Shown piece after piece: positions 28,231 to 37,378 of a stretch of 64,000 nucleotides of DNA. The stretch comes from Caulobacteraceae bacterium (GTDB lineage Bacteria > Pseudomonadota > Alphaproteobacteria > Caulobacterales > Caulobacteraceae): the NCBI GenBank assembly GCA_019695035.1, contig JAIBAU010000008.1:1-64000 (forward strand). The letters are read 5' to 3'. Every line of letters begins with the position of its first letter. Within the stretch, counting starts at the first letter, position 1. Position numbers and translations under genes: made by a program. Below the pieces are notes generated by a model. It had not been told where the DNA came from. It saw only the letters and a program-made list of their open reading frames with translations, and did no database searches.

Positions 28231-28506
28231 TCAACCTCCGAGCGAAGCCAAGAATAGCCATCCGAAGCCGACCGTCAACAGGACCACCCCGAAGGTCAGC
28301 AGCAGCACGCCCCGTGTGGGATCGGCCACCCCCTTCATGCTCAGCTTGGCCATGCCTCCCAGCGTCGCTGCCGAGCCCAGTCCGAAGACCCCGAGGAAGC
28401 TCGGCAAACCCATGCCGGCGCCGTTCAGGGAGGTGAAGATCAGGAAGGCGGGCGCGACCAGCATGAACAAGGCCAGCGCATTGAAGCCGAACAAGGTGAG
28501 ACGCAT
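28231..28506 (-). CDS. Small membrane protein, 91 aa, paralogue of its neighbour
   Basis: ATG 28506. The product has three hydrophobic segments: LFGFNALALFMLVAPAFLIF, FLGVFGLGSAATLGGMAKL and VLLLTFGVVLLTVGFGWLFL. The shared pattern LGVFGxGxxA and the N- and C-terminal helices align with the 96-aa protein downstream. The 81-base gap between them and equal orientation suggest a two-gene unit. Function unknown. Confidence 0.7.
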   Translation of the reverse strand: MRLTLFGFNALALFMLVAPAFLIFTSLNGAGMGLPSFLGVFGLGSAATLGGMAKLSMKGVADPTRGVLLLTFGVVLLTVGFGWLFLASLGG

Positions 28507-28659
28507 GGACGTTCTCCACGGAACCCGGGCGGATGCATGCAGCCCAGCTTGACGGTTCGCCCAGCTTCGGCCGCACGGGTTAACGCGGGGTTAGCCAGCC
28601 GGCTCCCGCCCTCGCGCGCCCCGGAAGGAGCGGAGCCGGCCACCGGGCGTTATCCCCGC

Positions 28660-29112
28660 ATGCAGATTGCGCCTGTCGACGAGCTGATCGATGTCGCGGT
28701 CCGGCGCACCGGGCTTGGGCGTCCGCAGGTCCACGCCGCCCTGGCCGGGGCGCTGGGGCTTCTCGACCGGCACGCGGATCCCGAGCGCATGCGCGCCCTC
28801 TACGCCGCCGCTCCGGGAGCCGAAGACCTGGCGGGGAGCCCGGAAGGGCGGCCGCGGCCAGGCGGCGGGCTGCTGGGCGGGCTGATAAGGTCCGCCGGAG
28901 GGCTTTCCGGCGCCGCCATGGCCGATGCGATGGGATTGCTGTCGCGGCTCCGCAAGCAGGGCGTGGACAAGGCGGACCTCCGGCGCCTGCTCCCGATCGC
29001 CGAGGAATGGGTGCGCTCCCGCAGCGGCCGCGACCTGCTCGGCGACGCCCTGGCCAGCGTGCCTGGGGTAGGGCCCCTTCTGCAGGGAAAGCCGGGATCG
29101 TCCGGGGCCTGA
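28660..29112 (+). CDS. Small soluble hypothetical protein, 150 aa
   Basis: I chose ATG 28660 (QIAPVDELIDVAVRRTGLGR) because the frame upstream is low-complexity. Two helical blocks, VHAALAGALGLLDRHADPER and LRRLLPIAEEWVRSRSGRDL, flank a Gly-rich linker (GGGLLGGLIRSAGGLSGAA). The layout recalls DUF2267/DUF2780-type small proteins, but I cannot assign it. A near-CtrA sequence, TTAA-N7-TTAG (28580-28594), lies 66 bases upstream of the start. Confidence 0.6.
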   Translation: MQIAPVDELIDVAVRRTGLGRPQVHAALAGALGLLDRHADPERMRALYAAAPGAEDLAGSPEGRPRPGGGLLGGLIRSAGGLSGAAMADAMGLLSRLRKQGVDKADLRRLLPIAEEWVRSRSGRDLLGDALASVPGVGPLLQGKPGSSGA

Positions 29113-29267
29113 GCAGAAATTCGAAACCTCTGTTGAACCCGTCCGGGACGCCCCGGGGTTGACTTGGGCGCCCCCCGGGGCGAAACGCCGCGCCATTCCG
29201 TACTTCCGTTCCGCACGCGCCCCACCGCGCCGCGCGGACCCTTCGACCCAAAGGACTTGGACCCCGC

Positions 29268-30278
29268 ATGACCCTTCGCGTCGCCATCAATGGTTTCGGC
29301 CGCATCGGCCGTCTGGTTCTCCGCTCCATCGCCGAGCACGGGCGCCGCGACATCGAGGTCGTCGCCATCAACGACCTGGGTCCGGTCGAGACCAACGCCC
29401 ACCTGTTGCGCTACGACAGCGTGCACGGCCGTTTCCCCGCCAATGTCACCACCGGCGAGGACTGGATCGACGTCGGCGCGGGCAAGATCAAGGTCACGGC
29501 CATCCGCAACCCCGCCGAGCTGCCGCACAAGGACCTGGGCGTCGACATCGCCTTCGAGTGCACGGGCATCTTCACCTCCAAGGACAAGGCCTCGGCCCAC
29601 CTCGACGCGGGCGCCAAGCGCGTCCTGGTCTCTGCGCCCTGCGACAACGCCGACAAGACCATCGTCTACGGCGTGAACCACGAGACCCTGTCGGCTGCGG
29701 ACACCGTCGTCTCAAACGCCTCCTGCACCACCAACTGCCTCGCCCCGATCGCCAAGGTCCTGCATGACCTGTTCGGCATCGAGCGCGGCTACATGACCAC
29801 CATCCACGCCTACACCGGCGACCAGCCGACGCTGGATACGATGCACAAGGACCTCTACCGCGCCCGCGCGGCGGCCCTGTCCATGATCCCGACCTCGACC
29901 GGCGCGGCCAAGGCCGTGGGCCTGGTGATGCCGGAACTGAAGGGCAAGCTGGACGGCTCGTCGATCCGCGTCCCGACCCCCAACGTCTCGGTCGTCGACC
30001 TCAAGGTCGTCACCGGCCGCGACACCTCCAAGGAAGAGATCAACGAGGCCCTGACCGCGGCCGCGTCGTCGGGTCCGCTGAAGGGCGTGCTGGCGGTGAC
30101 CAACGACCCGGTCGTCTCCATAGACATGAACCACGTCTCGGCTTCGTCCACGGCCGCCCTGCCCCAGACCCAGGTCATCGAGGGCAAGCTGGCCCGCGTG
30201 CTGAGCTGGTACGACAACGAGTGGGGCTTCGCGACGCGCATGAGCGACACCGCCCTGCATATGGCCAAATATCTGTAA
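29268..30278 (+). CDS. gap: Glyceraldehyde-3-phosphate dehydrogenase
   Basis: The product is 336 residues. NAD-binding start: [20 protein letters not shown]; catalytic Cys in [17 protein letters not shown]; phosphate-site [12 protein letters not shown]-terminal [13 protein letters not shown]. It oxidises GAP to 1,3-bisphosphoglycerate. It is first in gap-pgk-fda, with pgk seven bases downstream. The 155-base gap upstream holds GC-rich inverted segments and a TTGACT that could be a -35, but no clear -10. Confidence 0.97.
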   Translation: MTLRVAINGFGRIGRLVLRSIAEHGRRDIEVVAINDLGPVETNAHLLRYDSVHGRFPANVTTGEDWIDVGAGKIKVTAIRNPAELPHKDLGVDIAFECTGIFTSKDKASAHLDAGAKRVLVSAPCDNADKTIVYGVNHETLSAADTVVSNASCTTNCLAPIAKVLHDLFGIERGYMTTIHAYTGDQPTLDTMHKDLYRARAAALSMIPTSTGAAKAVGLVMPELKGKLDGSSIRVPTPNVSVVDLKVVTGRDTSKEEINEALTAAASSGPLKGVLAVTNDPVVSIDMNHVSASSTAALPQTQVIEGKLARVLSWYDNEWGFATRMSDTALHMAKYL

Positions 30279-30285
30279 GGCGTAG

Positions 30286-31476
30286 ATGAGCTTCCGCACC
30301 CTCGACCAGGCCGACCTCGCGGGAAAGACGGCCCTCGTGCGCGTCGACTTCAACGTCCCCATGCAGGACGGCGAGGTCACCGACGACACGCGTCTGAAGG
30401 CCGCCCTGCCGACCATCGCGAAGCTGCGCGAGGCCGGGGCGACGGTGGTCCTGCTGGCCCACTTCGATCGGCCCAAGGGCGAGCGCGTCCCGTCCATGAG
30501 CCTCAAGCCCGTCGTCGAACCGCTGTCGAAGCTGCTCGGCGCGCCGGTCCGTTTCGGCGACGACTGCGTCGGCGACGAGGCGAAGACCGCCATCGCCGAC
30601 GCCCACAAGGGCGGCGTGGTGCTGCTGGAGAACCTGCGCTTCCACAAGGGCGAGGAGAAGAATGACCCGGCCTTCGCCGCCCGGTTGGCCGAACTGGGCG
30701 ATCTCTACGTCAACGACGCCTTCTCCGCCGCCCACCGCGCCCACGCCTCGACCGAGGGCATCGCGCACATCCTCCCCGCCTACGCCGGGGAGAGCATGGG
30801 CCGCGAACTGGAGGCGCTGGACGCGGCGCTCGGCAATCCGCAGCGGCCGGTGATCGGCATCGTCGGCGGCGCCAAGGTCTCGACCAAGCTCGAGCTGCTG
30901 GAAAACCTGGTCGGCAAGCTGGACTACCTCGCCATCGGCGGCGGCATGGCCAACACCTTCCTGTTCGCTCAAGGCGCCGAGGTGGGATCCTCGCTCTGCG
31001 AAAAGGACATGGCCGGCACGGCGCGCGCCATTCTGAAGAAGGCCGCCGAAAAGGGCTGCAAGCTGATCCTGCCGGTCGACGTGGTGGTGGCGCAATCGAT
31101 GGCGCCCGAAGCCCAGAGCCGCACCATAGATCTGGCCGATATCGGGACCGAGGACCGCGTCTTCGACGTCGGGCCCGAGACCGTGAAGGCCCTCGTCTCG
31201 GCCATCGCCGAGTCGAAGACCCTGATCTGGAACGGTCCGCTCGGCGTCTTCGAGGTGCCGCCCTACGACAGGGCGACCGTCGCGGCGGCCAGGGAAGCCG
31301 CCGTGCTCGCCAAGGCCGGGCGCATCACCGCGGTGGCCGGGGGCGGCGACACCGTCGCGGCCCTGCACCACGCCGAAGTGGCCAACGATTTCACCTTCGT
31401 CTCCACCGCCGGCGGCGCCTTCCTCGAATGGATGGAAGGCAAGGCCCTGCCCGGCGTCGAGGCGCTTCGCAACTAG
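30286..31476 (+). CDS. pgk: Phosphoglycerate kinase
   Basis: The product is 396 residues, standard length. Signature [20 protein letters not shown], substrate Arg/His region [29 protein letters not shown], hinge and nucleotide site [15 protein letters not shown] and [10 protein letters not shown]. It makes ATP from 1,3-bisphosphoglycerate. It lies between gap (7-base gap) and class I aldolase (20-base gap) on the same strand, so the three glycolytic genes form one operon. Confidence 0.97.
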   Translation: MSFRTLDQADLAGKTALVRVDFNVPMQDGEVTDDTRLKAALPTIAKLREAGATVVLLAHFDRPKGERVPSMSLKPVVEPLSKLLGAPVRFGDDCVGDEAKTAIADAHKGGVVLLENLRFHKGEEKNDPAFAARLAELGDLYVNDAFSAAHRAHASTEGIAHILPAYAGESMGRELEALDAALGNPQRPVIGIVGGAKVSTKLELLENLVGKLDYLAIGGGMANTFLFAQGAEVGSSLCEKDMAGTARAILKKAAEKGCKLILPVDVVVAQSMAPEAQSRTIDLADIGTEDRVFDVGPETVKALVSAIAESKTLIWNGPLGVFEVPPYDRATVAAAREAAVLAKAGRITAVAGGGDTVAALHHAEVANDFTFVSTAGGAFLEWMEGKALPGVEALRN

Positions 31477-31496
31477 ACCGAACCCGAGGAAACGCG

Positions 31497-32516
31497 ATGG
31501 ACCTGCAAGCTCTCAACAAGGTGGCGGAAGCCATGGTGGCGCCCGGCCGGGGCATCCTGGCCGCCGACGAATCCACCGGCACCATCAAGAAGCGCTTCGA
31601 CGCCATCGGAGTCGAGAACACCGAGGACAACCGCCGCGACTACCGCGAGCTGATGTTCCGGTCGGACGCGATGAAGCACTACGTCTCGGGCGTCATCCTT
31701 TTCGACGAGACCATCTGGCAGAACGCCGCCGACGGCACGCCCCTGGTCAAGCTGATCACCGACGCCGGCTCGATCCCCGGCATCAAGGTCGACAAGGGCG
31801 CCCACCCCATGCCGGGCTTCCCGGGCGAGACCATCACCGAGGGCCTCGACGGCCTGGGCGAGCGTCTGGCCAAGTACTACGAACGCGGCGCCCGTTTCGC
31901 CAAGTGGCGCGCGGTCATCGACATCGCGGCGGGCGTCCCGACCTGGGGCGCCATCAAGGCCAACGCCCATGCGCTGGCCCGCTACGCCGCCCTGTGCCAG
32001 GCCAACCAGATCGTGCCGATCGTCGAGCCCGAAGTCCTCATGGACGGCGACCACGACATCGACCGCTGCGACACGGTCACTCGCCTGGTGCTCAAGACCA
32101 CCTTCCAGGAACTGTTCGAACAGCGCGTCGCGCTTGAGGGCATGGTGCTGAAGCCCAACATGGTCATCAGCGGCAAGAAGAACGGCGCCCGCGCCGGCGT
32201 GCAGGAGGTGGCCGAGAAGACCATCGCCGCGCTCAAGGCCACGGTCCCCGCCGCCGTGCCCGGCATCGCCTACCTCTCGGGCGGCCAGTCCGACGAGGAG
32301 GCCACTGCCCACCTCGACGCCATGAACAAGATCGGCGGCTTCCCCTGGAAGATGACCTACTCCTACGGCCGCGCCTTGCAGGCCGCGCCGCAGAAGGCGT
32401 GGGCCGGCAAAAAGGAAAACGTCGCCGCCGCCCAGGCTGCCTTCGGCCACCGCGCCAGGATGAACGGCCTGGCCTCGAAGGGCGAGTACGACGCCGGGAT
32501 GGAAAAGGCGGCGTGA
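31497..32516 (+). CDS. fda: Class I fructose-bisphosphate aldolase
   Basis: The product is 339 residues from ATG 31497 with GAGGA upstream; the frame before it overlaps pgk and is not used. Class I features: GRGILAADESTGTIKKRFD, RFAKWRAVIDIAAG, VPIVEPEVLMDGDHDIDRC and the Schiff-base region GMVLKPNMVISGKKNG; the C-terminus ends in a Lys/Ala-rich tail. It cleaves fructose 1,6-bisphosphate without metal. Its stop overlaps the GTG of the next (frameshifted) gene. Confidence 0.95.
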   Translation: MDLQALNKVAEAMVAPGRGILAADESTGTIKKRFDAIGVENTEDNRRDYRELMFRSDAMKHYVSGVILFDETIWQNAADGTPLVKLITDAGSIPGIKVDKGAHPMPGFPGETITEGLDGLGERLAKYYERGARFAKWRAVIDIAAGVPTWGAIKANAHALARYAALCQANQIVPIVEPEVLMDGDHDIDRCDTVTRLVLKTTFQELFEQRVALEGMVLKPNMVISGKKNGARAGVQEVAEKTIAALKATVPAAVPGIAYLSGGQSDEEATAHLDAMNKIGGFPWKMTYSYGRALQAAPQKAWAGKKENVAAAQAAFGHRARMNGLASKGEYDAGMEKAA

Positions 32517-33366
32517 GAGCGCGGCAGACGATCCTCAGCCTGACGGGGGCCGCGGCGTTCGCCGCGGCCCTTTCCGTGTCGACCGTCCACGCCCGCCCGG
32601 ATCGCGGAGGCGGCTGCCGGCCGCTCCCGGGAGTCGAGCGGTTGTGGAGGGGCGGCGCAGTGCGCTTCGTGATGTTCGGTGAAATCCACGGAACCAACGA
32701 AATCCCGGCGATGGTCGCGGATGCGGCCTGTCAGGCCGCCCGGCAGGGGCCCGTCGTGATCGCCCTCGAGCTTGACGAGACCCTCCAGCCCCGGATCGAC
32801 GCCTATCTCCAGGCCCGGGACCCGGCGGCCGCGCTGAACGGTCTGGGCGCCACCGGACTGTGGACGGATCACTCAGACGGACGGGTCGGCGTGGCCATGA
32901 TCCGGCTGCTCGAGCGGGTGCGCCAGATGCGGCGATCGGGCCTGCCGGTCGATGTCCGCGTGATCGACAGCGGCGGGACCCGGCGCTTGGGCGCGACGGC
33001 ACCATGGCGGGGAACCTCGAGGCCGTGATCGCGGGGCGACCGGACCTGCTGGTCATCGGTCTCGTCGGCAACGCCCACGCCCGGCGCATCGACCGCACCT
33101 CGGGAGGGCGCCGCCGGGCCAGCGCCGCCGCTCTCCTCGGGCGGGAGCGGACCGTCAGCCTCGACGTCGACACCGTGGGCGGATCGGCCTGGTTCTGCTC
33201 GGACGACGGCTGCGGACCGCATGCGGCGCCCGTTCACGCCGCGACGCCCCGGCGCGGATTTCGGCCTGCGGACAGCGATCCAGAAGTCGATTTCTTCTAT
33301 TCGCCGGGGGCCAGGCTGACGCCTTCGGAGCCGATCGGTTTCGTTGCGGCTGCGGGGATCAGCTGA
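32513..33366 (+). pseudogene. ChaN/TIKI-like exported protein, frameshifted
   Basis: GTG 32513 overlaps the fda stop; the N-terminus RARQTILSLTGAAAFAAALS is a signal peptide. The first frame shows RFVMFGEIHGTNEIPAMVAD and VVIALELDETLQPRIDAYLQ, the HG-containing metal motif of ChaN-like heme-binding/TIKI proteases. It then runs to an early stop at 33028. Homology continues in another frame from about 32980: RDGTMAGNLEAVIAG, DLLVIGLVGNAHARR, ending TGA 33366. One missing base between about 32965 and 32990 explains this. Either a true inactivation or a sequencing error in a G/C run; the intact second half favours a recent event. Confidence 0.75.
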
Positions 33367-35008
33367 CCGCCTTCAGGTCGATCCAGAAGCGCGAACCCTC
33401 GCCGACCTTGCTCTCGAAGCCCAGCGTGCCGTCCTGCAGTTCCGCCAGCCGCCGCGCCAGCGCCAGGCCGATGCCGTGGCCTTCCACCGTGCTCTTCTCC
33501 ATGCCCAGCCGGTTGAACGGCTCGAACAGCTCGGCCTGTTTCTCGGGCGAGATCCCGGGGCCACGGTCGATAACCTCGATTCGGGCGATGTCCGGGAGCG
33601 GGCGGGACAGCTTGAGAATCACCACGCCGCCGGACTTGCCGTATTTCACGGCGTTGGTGACGAGGTTGTTGAGCACCTGGCCGAGACGGACCGAGTCGGC
33701 GCGGGCCACCAGCTTGTCGTTCAGGGGCGCTTCGATCGTCCAGGTCAGACCCGCCGCCTCCGGCTTCACCGCCATGGCGCGCTTGACGTCCTCCAGCACC
33801 CCCAGCAGTTCGACGGGGCACAGGTTGACGGCGACCGAGCCGGCCTCGGCGCGCGCCACGTCCAGAAGATCGTAGGCCAGGGCCTCGATCTGCCGGGCCG
33901 TGCGGACGAGCATCTCGCTCATCTCTTCCTGCATCGGGGTGATGGGGCCCAGCTTGCCCGAGGCCCACAGTTCGCCGATGCCGATGATGCCGCCGACCGG
34001 CGACTTGATCTCGTGGCTGACATTGGCCAGCAGCCGCGACTTGCCTTCGCTGGCAGCCTCCGCGCGCCGGCGGTGGCGCGCCAGCTCGTCGGCGAACCGG
34101 TCGCGGTCGCGCAGCACGGCGGCTACGGGCAAGGTCGAGAGGCCGACCACCGCCAGATAGAGCCGAAGCCAGTAAATGCGGGCCTGGGCGTCCATGCCGC
34201 GCAGGTCCGCCAGCGGCCCTTCGCCGGCGACGGTGAAGCCCAAGGCCACCGCCCCCACGGTCAGGGCAGCGACGGCGGCCCCGAGCACGCCGAACCGGAG
34301 CGACGCCAGGATCAGCAGAGGCGTCAGCAGGATCAACGTCATCAGGTCGGACGAGTCGTAGAGCTCGTGGTGCGGTCCGAGGAAGACCCCGTGACCGAAG
34401 ATCCAGACCGCGCCCCCGACCATCACGGTCCACAGGGCGACCCCCTCGACCCGCCGCTTCCAGTCGAGGGAGGCGACCTCGCGTATGCGGAGCGCCAGGC
34501 CGAAGGGCGCGATCAGCATCATGCCCAGGGCGTCGGCGGTGAAGGAATCCACCCACAACTTCCCGAAGCTGTCGCGCTCGCCCAGCGCGTCGGGAATGGC
34601 CTGGAAGATCGGCGCGGTGAGCGTGGCCTGCAGCGCCGGGGCGATGACTGCGGCGGCGAGGAGGAGCTTGGCCAGCGGCCAGAGGCCCGTAACGGCGCTG
34701 TCCCGGCCGACCCACATCCGCGCGAGCCAGGCGGCGAGCGCAATCTCGGCCAGATTGCCCAGGGTGAGCGGCAGCACGGCCCAAGGGGGCGCGCCGGCGA
34801 GGGCGAGCGGAGCCGCGAGGGCGACGGCGAACACTCCCATGAGGCGGCCGAGGGCGGCTCGCGACCAGTCGCTGCGCATCAAGGCCACGAGCGCGATTGC
34901 GTTGGTCGGCCAGATGGCGGTAAGGGCTTCGAAGCGCGTGAATTTCACCGCTAGGACGCTGGCCGCGAAGAGCAGGAGGCCCAATCCGGCCAGGCCCATC
35001 ACTTCCAT
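33359..35008 (-). CDS. MASE1-domain membrane histidine kinase
   Basis: The product is 549 residues from ATG 35008; TTG 35077 is an alternative, and the open frame back to 35296 overlaps thiE and is not used. The N-terminal eight or so membrane segments contain FEALTAIWPTNAIALVALMR and LGNLAEIALAAWLARMW, as in MASE1. HisKA reads LLANVSHEIKSPVGGIIGIG (His present, 'IKSP' instead of the usual 'LRTP'); HATPase has VLNNLVTNAVKYGKSGG, DRGPGIS and GHGIGLALARRLAEL. The signal is unknown and no response regulator is adjacent. Confidence 0.88.
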   Translation of the reverse strand: MEVMGLAGLGLLLFAASVLAVKFTRFEALTAIWPTNAIALVALMRSDWSRAALGRLMGVFAVALAAPLALAGAPPWAVLPLTLGNLAEIALAAWLARMWVGRDSAVTGLWPLAKLLLAAAVIAPALQATLTAPIFQAIPDALGERDSFGKLWVDSFTADALGMMLIAPFGLALRIREVASLDWKRRVEGVALWTVMVGGAVWIFGHGVFLGPHHELYDSSDLMTLILLTPLLILASLRFGVLGAAVAALTVGAVALGFTVAGEGPLADLRGMDAQARIYWLRLYLAVVGLSTLPVAAVLRDRDRFADELARHRRRAEAASEGKSRLLANVSHEIKSPVGGIIGIGELWASGKLGPITPMQEEMSEMLVRTARQIEALAYDLLDVARAEAGSVAVNLCPVELLGVLEDVKRAMAVKPEAAGLTWTIEAPLNDKLVARADSVRLGQVLNNLVTNAVKYGKSGGVVILKLSRPLPDIARIEVIDRGPGISPEKQAELFEPFNRLGMEKSTVEGHGIGLALARRLAELQDGTLGFESKVGEGSRFWIDLKAVS

Positions 35009-35168
35009 TGCGGCGGTCCGGGACGCCCGGCGGGGGGCGCCGTGATCGGGTTCGCTGACGGCGTAAGCCAGGGTCAAGGGCGGATCCGCTCGGACTGCGC
35101 GCCCCCCACAGGCGCGTTTCTTCACGCGAGACCCTAGTCGCCGCCGCCTAAGAAGCCGTGAACGTCGA

Positions 35169-35816
35169 TCAAGATTGGCGGGCTTGCGCGATGGCTCGCC
35201 CAAAGTCCCGGACGGCGGCCGCCGGGCCCTCCGGATGGGCCCAGACCCCGGCCGATACGGCCAGGAAATCGGCTCCCGCCTGGACGAGGGCAGCACAGTT
35301 TTCCGGGGTGATTCCGCCGATGGCGACGCACGGCGCGAACATGGTTTCCTGCCAGATCGACAGGATCTCGGGATCGGGTCGATGCAAGGTGTCCTTCGTG
35401 CCGGTCGGGAAGAAGGCGCCGAAGGCCACGTAGTCGGCGCCGGCCTCGGCGGCCTCCATCGCCAGGTGGCGGCTGTCGTGGCAGGTGGCCCCGATCATGG
35501 CGTCCCGTCCCATGACCCGCCGCGCGTCGGCGACCGAGGCGTCAGTCTGGCCTACGTGCACCCCGTCGCAACCCGACTGACGCGCCAGGTCCGGCCGGTC
35601 GTTCAGGATCACCGCGACCCCCGCGGCCTGCGCCGCCGGCGCAAGCGCGTCCACGGTTCTCAGAACCTCGTCGTCCGAGGCGGGCTTGATCCGGATCTGC
35701 AAGGCGGCGACGTCGCCGGCGCCCAGCGCAGCCTGCAGCTGCGCCGCGAAGCCGCCGAGGTCCGGAATCGAAGGGGGAGTGATGAGGTAGAGGCGGCAGT
35801 CGGGAGCGAGCGGCAT
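35169..35816 (-). CDS. thiE: Thiamine phosphate synthase
   Basis: The 215-residue TIM barrel shows family motifs [85 protein letters not shown] and [20 protein letters not shown]. It couples HMP-PP and thiazole phosphate to thiamine phosphate. It starts 13 bases after the cyclase-family gene on the same strand. There is no room for a TPP riboswitch directly in front of it. Confidence 0.94.
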   Translation of the reverse strand: MPLAPDCRLYLITPPSIPDLGGFAAQLQAALGAGDVAALQIRIKPASDDEVLRTVDALAPAAQAAGVAVILNDRPDLARQSGCDGVHVGQTDASVADARRVMGRDAMIGATCHDSRHLAMEAAEAGADYVAFGAFFPTGTKDTLHRPDPEILSIWQETMFAPCVAIGGITPENCAALVQAGADFLAVSAGVWAHPEGPAAAVRDFGRAIAQARQS

Positions 35817-35829
35817 GCGGCGGCTTCTA

Positions 35830-36486
35830 TCAGAAGCGGGCGTGCGCGCGGACAGGGAAGGTGCCCATGCCCGCGATCTTCGGCGGCGTTGCGGTGAAGC
35901 GGAACCCTTCAGGGGGCAGGGCGCCGAGGTTGGTCATGTGCTCGACGATCGGGATCTCGGCCCCAAGCAGGACCGTGTGCACCGGGCGCGTCCCGCCCGA
36001 CACGTCGTCGATGTTGAAGCTGTCGATGCCGACCAGGGCGGCGCCCTCGTCGCGCAACCGTTCCGCCGCCTCCCGTGTCAGGAACGGGTGTCCCTCAAAG
36101 TAGGCGTCCGTGCGCCAGTGGCGATCCCACCCTGTATGCACCAGCACCGCCCGGCCATGCAGGGCCAGACCGTCGAAGGCGTCAGGTCCTATGGCCCGGG
36201 GCCCGGGGGCGACCTGCACTCTCACACCCGGGACGTTGGAGATTCGCTCCAGGGCCAGCCCGGTCAGGTCATGGCCGTCGGCGAAGCGATGGAACGGCGT
36301 GTCCATGTAGGTGCCGGTGTTGGCGATCATGTCGATGCGACCGATCTGGAACTCTGTCCCCGGCTCGTAGATTCCCCGCGAAGCCTCCCGGCTGAGGTGA
36401 TCGCAGATCAGCGGGGCGGGAAGGCCCCGGTAGGTGATCATGCCATCCTCGATGGTGTGCGACAGGTCGATGAAGGTGTCGGCCAC
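35830..36486 (-). CDS. Cyclase-family metal hydrolase (kynurenine formamidase-like)
   Basis: The product is 218 residues from GTG 36486, preceded by GGGGGAG six bases upstream. Motifs: [20 protein letters not shown], the HxGTHxD-like [16 protein letters not shown] (His replaced by Asn/Tyr pattern, Asp-Thr-Pro-Phe-His kept), [13 protein letters not shown] and [16 protein letters not shown], then VGIDSFNID. These match the bacterial cyclase family, zinc/manganese amidohydrolases such as KynB. The altered first metal motif makes the exact substrate doubtful. It is upstream of thiE. Confidence 0.85.
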   Translation of the reverse strand: MADTFIDLSHTIEDGMITYRGLPAPLICDHLSREASRGIYEPGTEFQIGRIDMIANTGTYMDTPFHRFADGHDLTGLALERISNVPGVRVQVAPGPRAIGPDAFDGLALHGRAVLVHTGWDRHWRTDAYFEGHPFLTREAAERLRDEGAALVGIDSFNIDDVSGGTRPVHTVLLGAEIPIVEHMTNLGALPPEGFRFTATPPKIAGMGTFPVRAHARF

Positions 36487-36600
36487 GCGAGTCTCCCCCG
36501 GCAGGCGGCCAGGGTGACGCGACCGCCGCGCCGCGGCAATCGCCGCGCCGCCCCTGCGTATTATCCCGGAGCTGACGCCCGCGGCGTGCGGCGTCATCAT

Positions 36601-36665
36601 CGCGAATGAGAACGATTTGCAGAAGTGCGACTCCGTGCTAGATGCGAACGGTTCTCAGTCGCGAA
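36601..36665 (+). promoter_or_regulatory. Two Fur-like boxes in front of bfd
   Basis: GCGAATGAGAACGATTTGC (36602-36620) is an imperfect palindrome of the Fur-box type. GATGCGAACGGTTCTCAGTC (36641-36660) holds the inverted TGAGAACC core. Both contain TGAGAAC on opposite strands and lie 18-80 bases before the bfd start, where iron repression of bfd would act. Confidence 0.5.
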
Positions 36666-36682
36666 GAATTCGGATCGGCCGC

Positions 36683-36868
36683 GTGTACATCTGCAACTGC
36701 AACGGAATCCGCGAACGGCAAGCCCGCGCGGCCATCGAGCTGGGCGCCAGCCGCCCCGCCGACATATTCCGCCATTGCCAGGCCAAGCCCCGCTGCGCCA
36801 AATGCGTCTGCGACATGCGGCAGATGATTCAGGAAACCCAAGAGGTCCTTGCTCTCGCCGCCGAATAG
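36683..36868 (+). CDS. bfd: Bacterioferritin-associated ferredoxin
   Basis: The product is 61 residues from GTG 36683; the open frame upstream covers the operator region and is not coding. The [2Fe-2S] ligands follow the Bfd pattern: CNCNGIRERQARAAIELGA (C-x-C) and KPRCAKCVCDMRQM (C-x-x-C). Bfd reduces the ferric core of bacterioferritin to release iron. bfr follows nine bases later. Confidence 0.93.
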   Translation: MYICNCNGIRERQARAAIELGASRPADIFRHCQAKPRCAKCVCDMRQMIQETQEVLALAAE

Positions 36869-36877
36869 GAGCGCGGC

Positions 36878-37378
36878 ATGAAGGGCGACACCAGGATCAT
36901 CGAACTGCTGAACGCGGTGCTCACCAACGAGCTGACCGCGGTCAACCAGTACTTCCTGCATGCGCGGATGTTCGAGAGCTGGGGGTTCCACCACCTCGGG
37001 CGGATGATCTACGAAGAGTCCATCGGCGAGATGAAGCACGCCGACAAGCTCATCAAGCGCGTCCTGTTCCTGGAAGCCCTGCCGAACCTGCAGGACCTTC
37101 ACAAGCTGCGCGTGGGGGAGGCCGTGCCGGAATGCCTGGGCGCCGACCTCGAGCTGGAGGTGAACGGCCGGGCCTTGCTGGTGAAGGGAATTCCCCTCTG
37201 CGAGCAGGCCGGAGATTTCGTCAGCCGCGACATCCTGACCGATATCCTGAAGGACACCGAGGAACATATCGACTTCCTCGAAGCCCAGCTCGGCCTGATC
37301 AAGGCCATGGGCGAGGCCAACTACCTGCAGAGTGCGATGCATGAAATCCAAGCCGACAGCTCCGCCACCGGCGGCTGA
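36878..37378 (+). CDS. bfr: Bacterioferritin
   Basis: The product is 166 residues. Ferroxidase-site residues lie in TNELTAVNQYFLHARMFESW, YEESIGEMKHADKLIKRVLF and the C-terminal DTEEHIDFLEAQLGLI. The heme-binding Met is M52 in IGEMKHAD. The 24-mer stores iron and works with Bfd from the preceding gene. Its last 38 bases overlap the start of the downstream redoxin/oxygenase gene in another frame. Confidence 0.96.
   Translation: MKGDTRIIELLNAVLTNELTAVNQYFLHARMFESWGFHHLGRMIYEESIGEMKHADKLIKRVLFLEALPNLQDLHKLRVGEAVPECLGADLELEVNGRALLVKGIPLCEQAGDFVSRDILTDILKDTEEHIDFLEAQLGLIKAMGEANYLQSAMHEIQADSSATGG

Noticed and set aside
28580..28594. Full CtrA box TTAA-N7-TTAA
   Set aside because: The second half is TTAG and the surrounding bases do not match TTAACCAT; too weak to list as a site.
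36617..36682. Longer N-terminus of Bfd
   Set aside because: The upstream codons cover Fur-like boxes, and Bfd proteins start directly at the first CxC segment.
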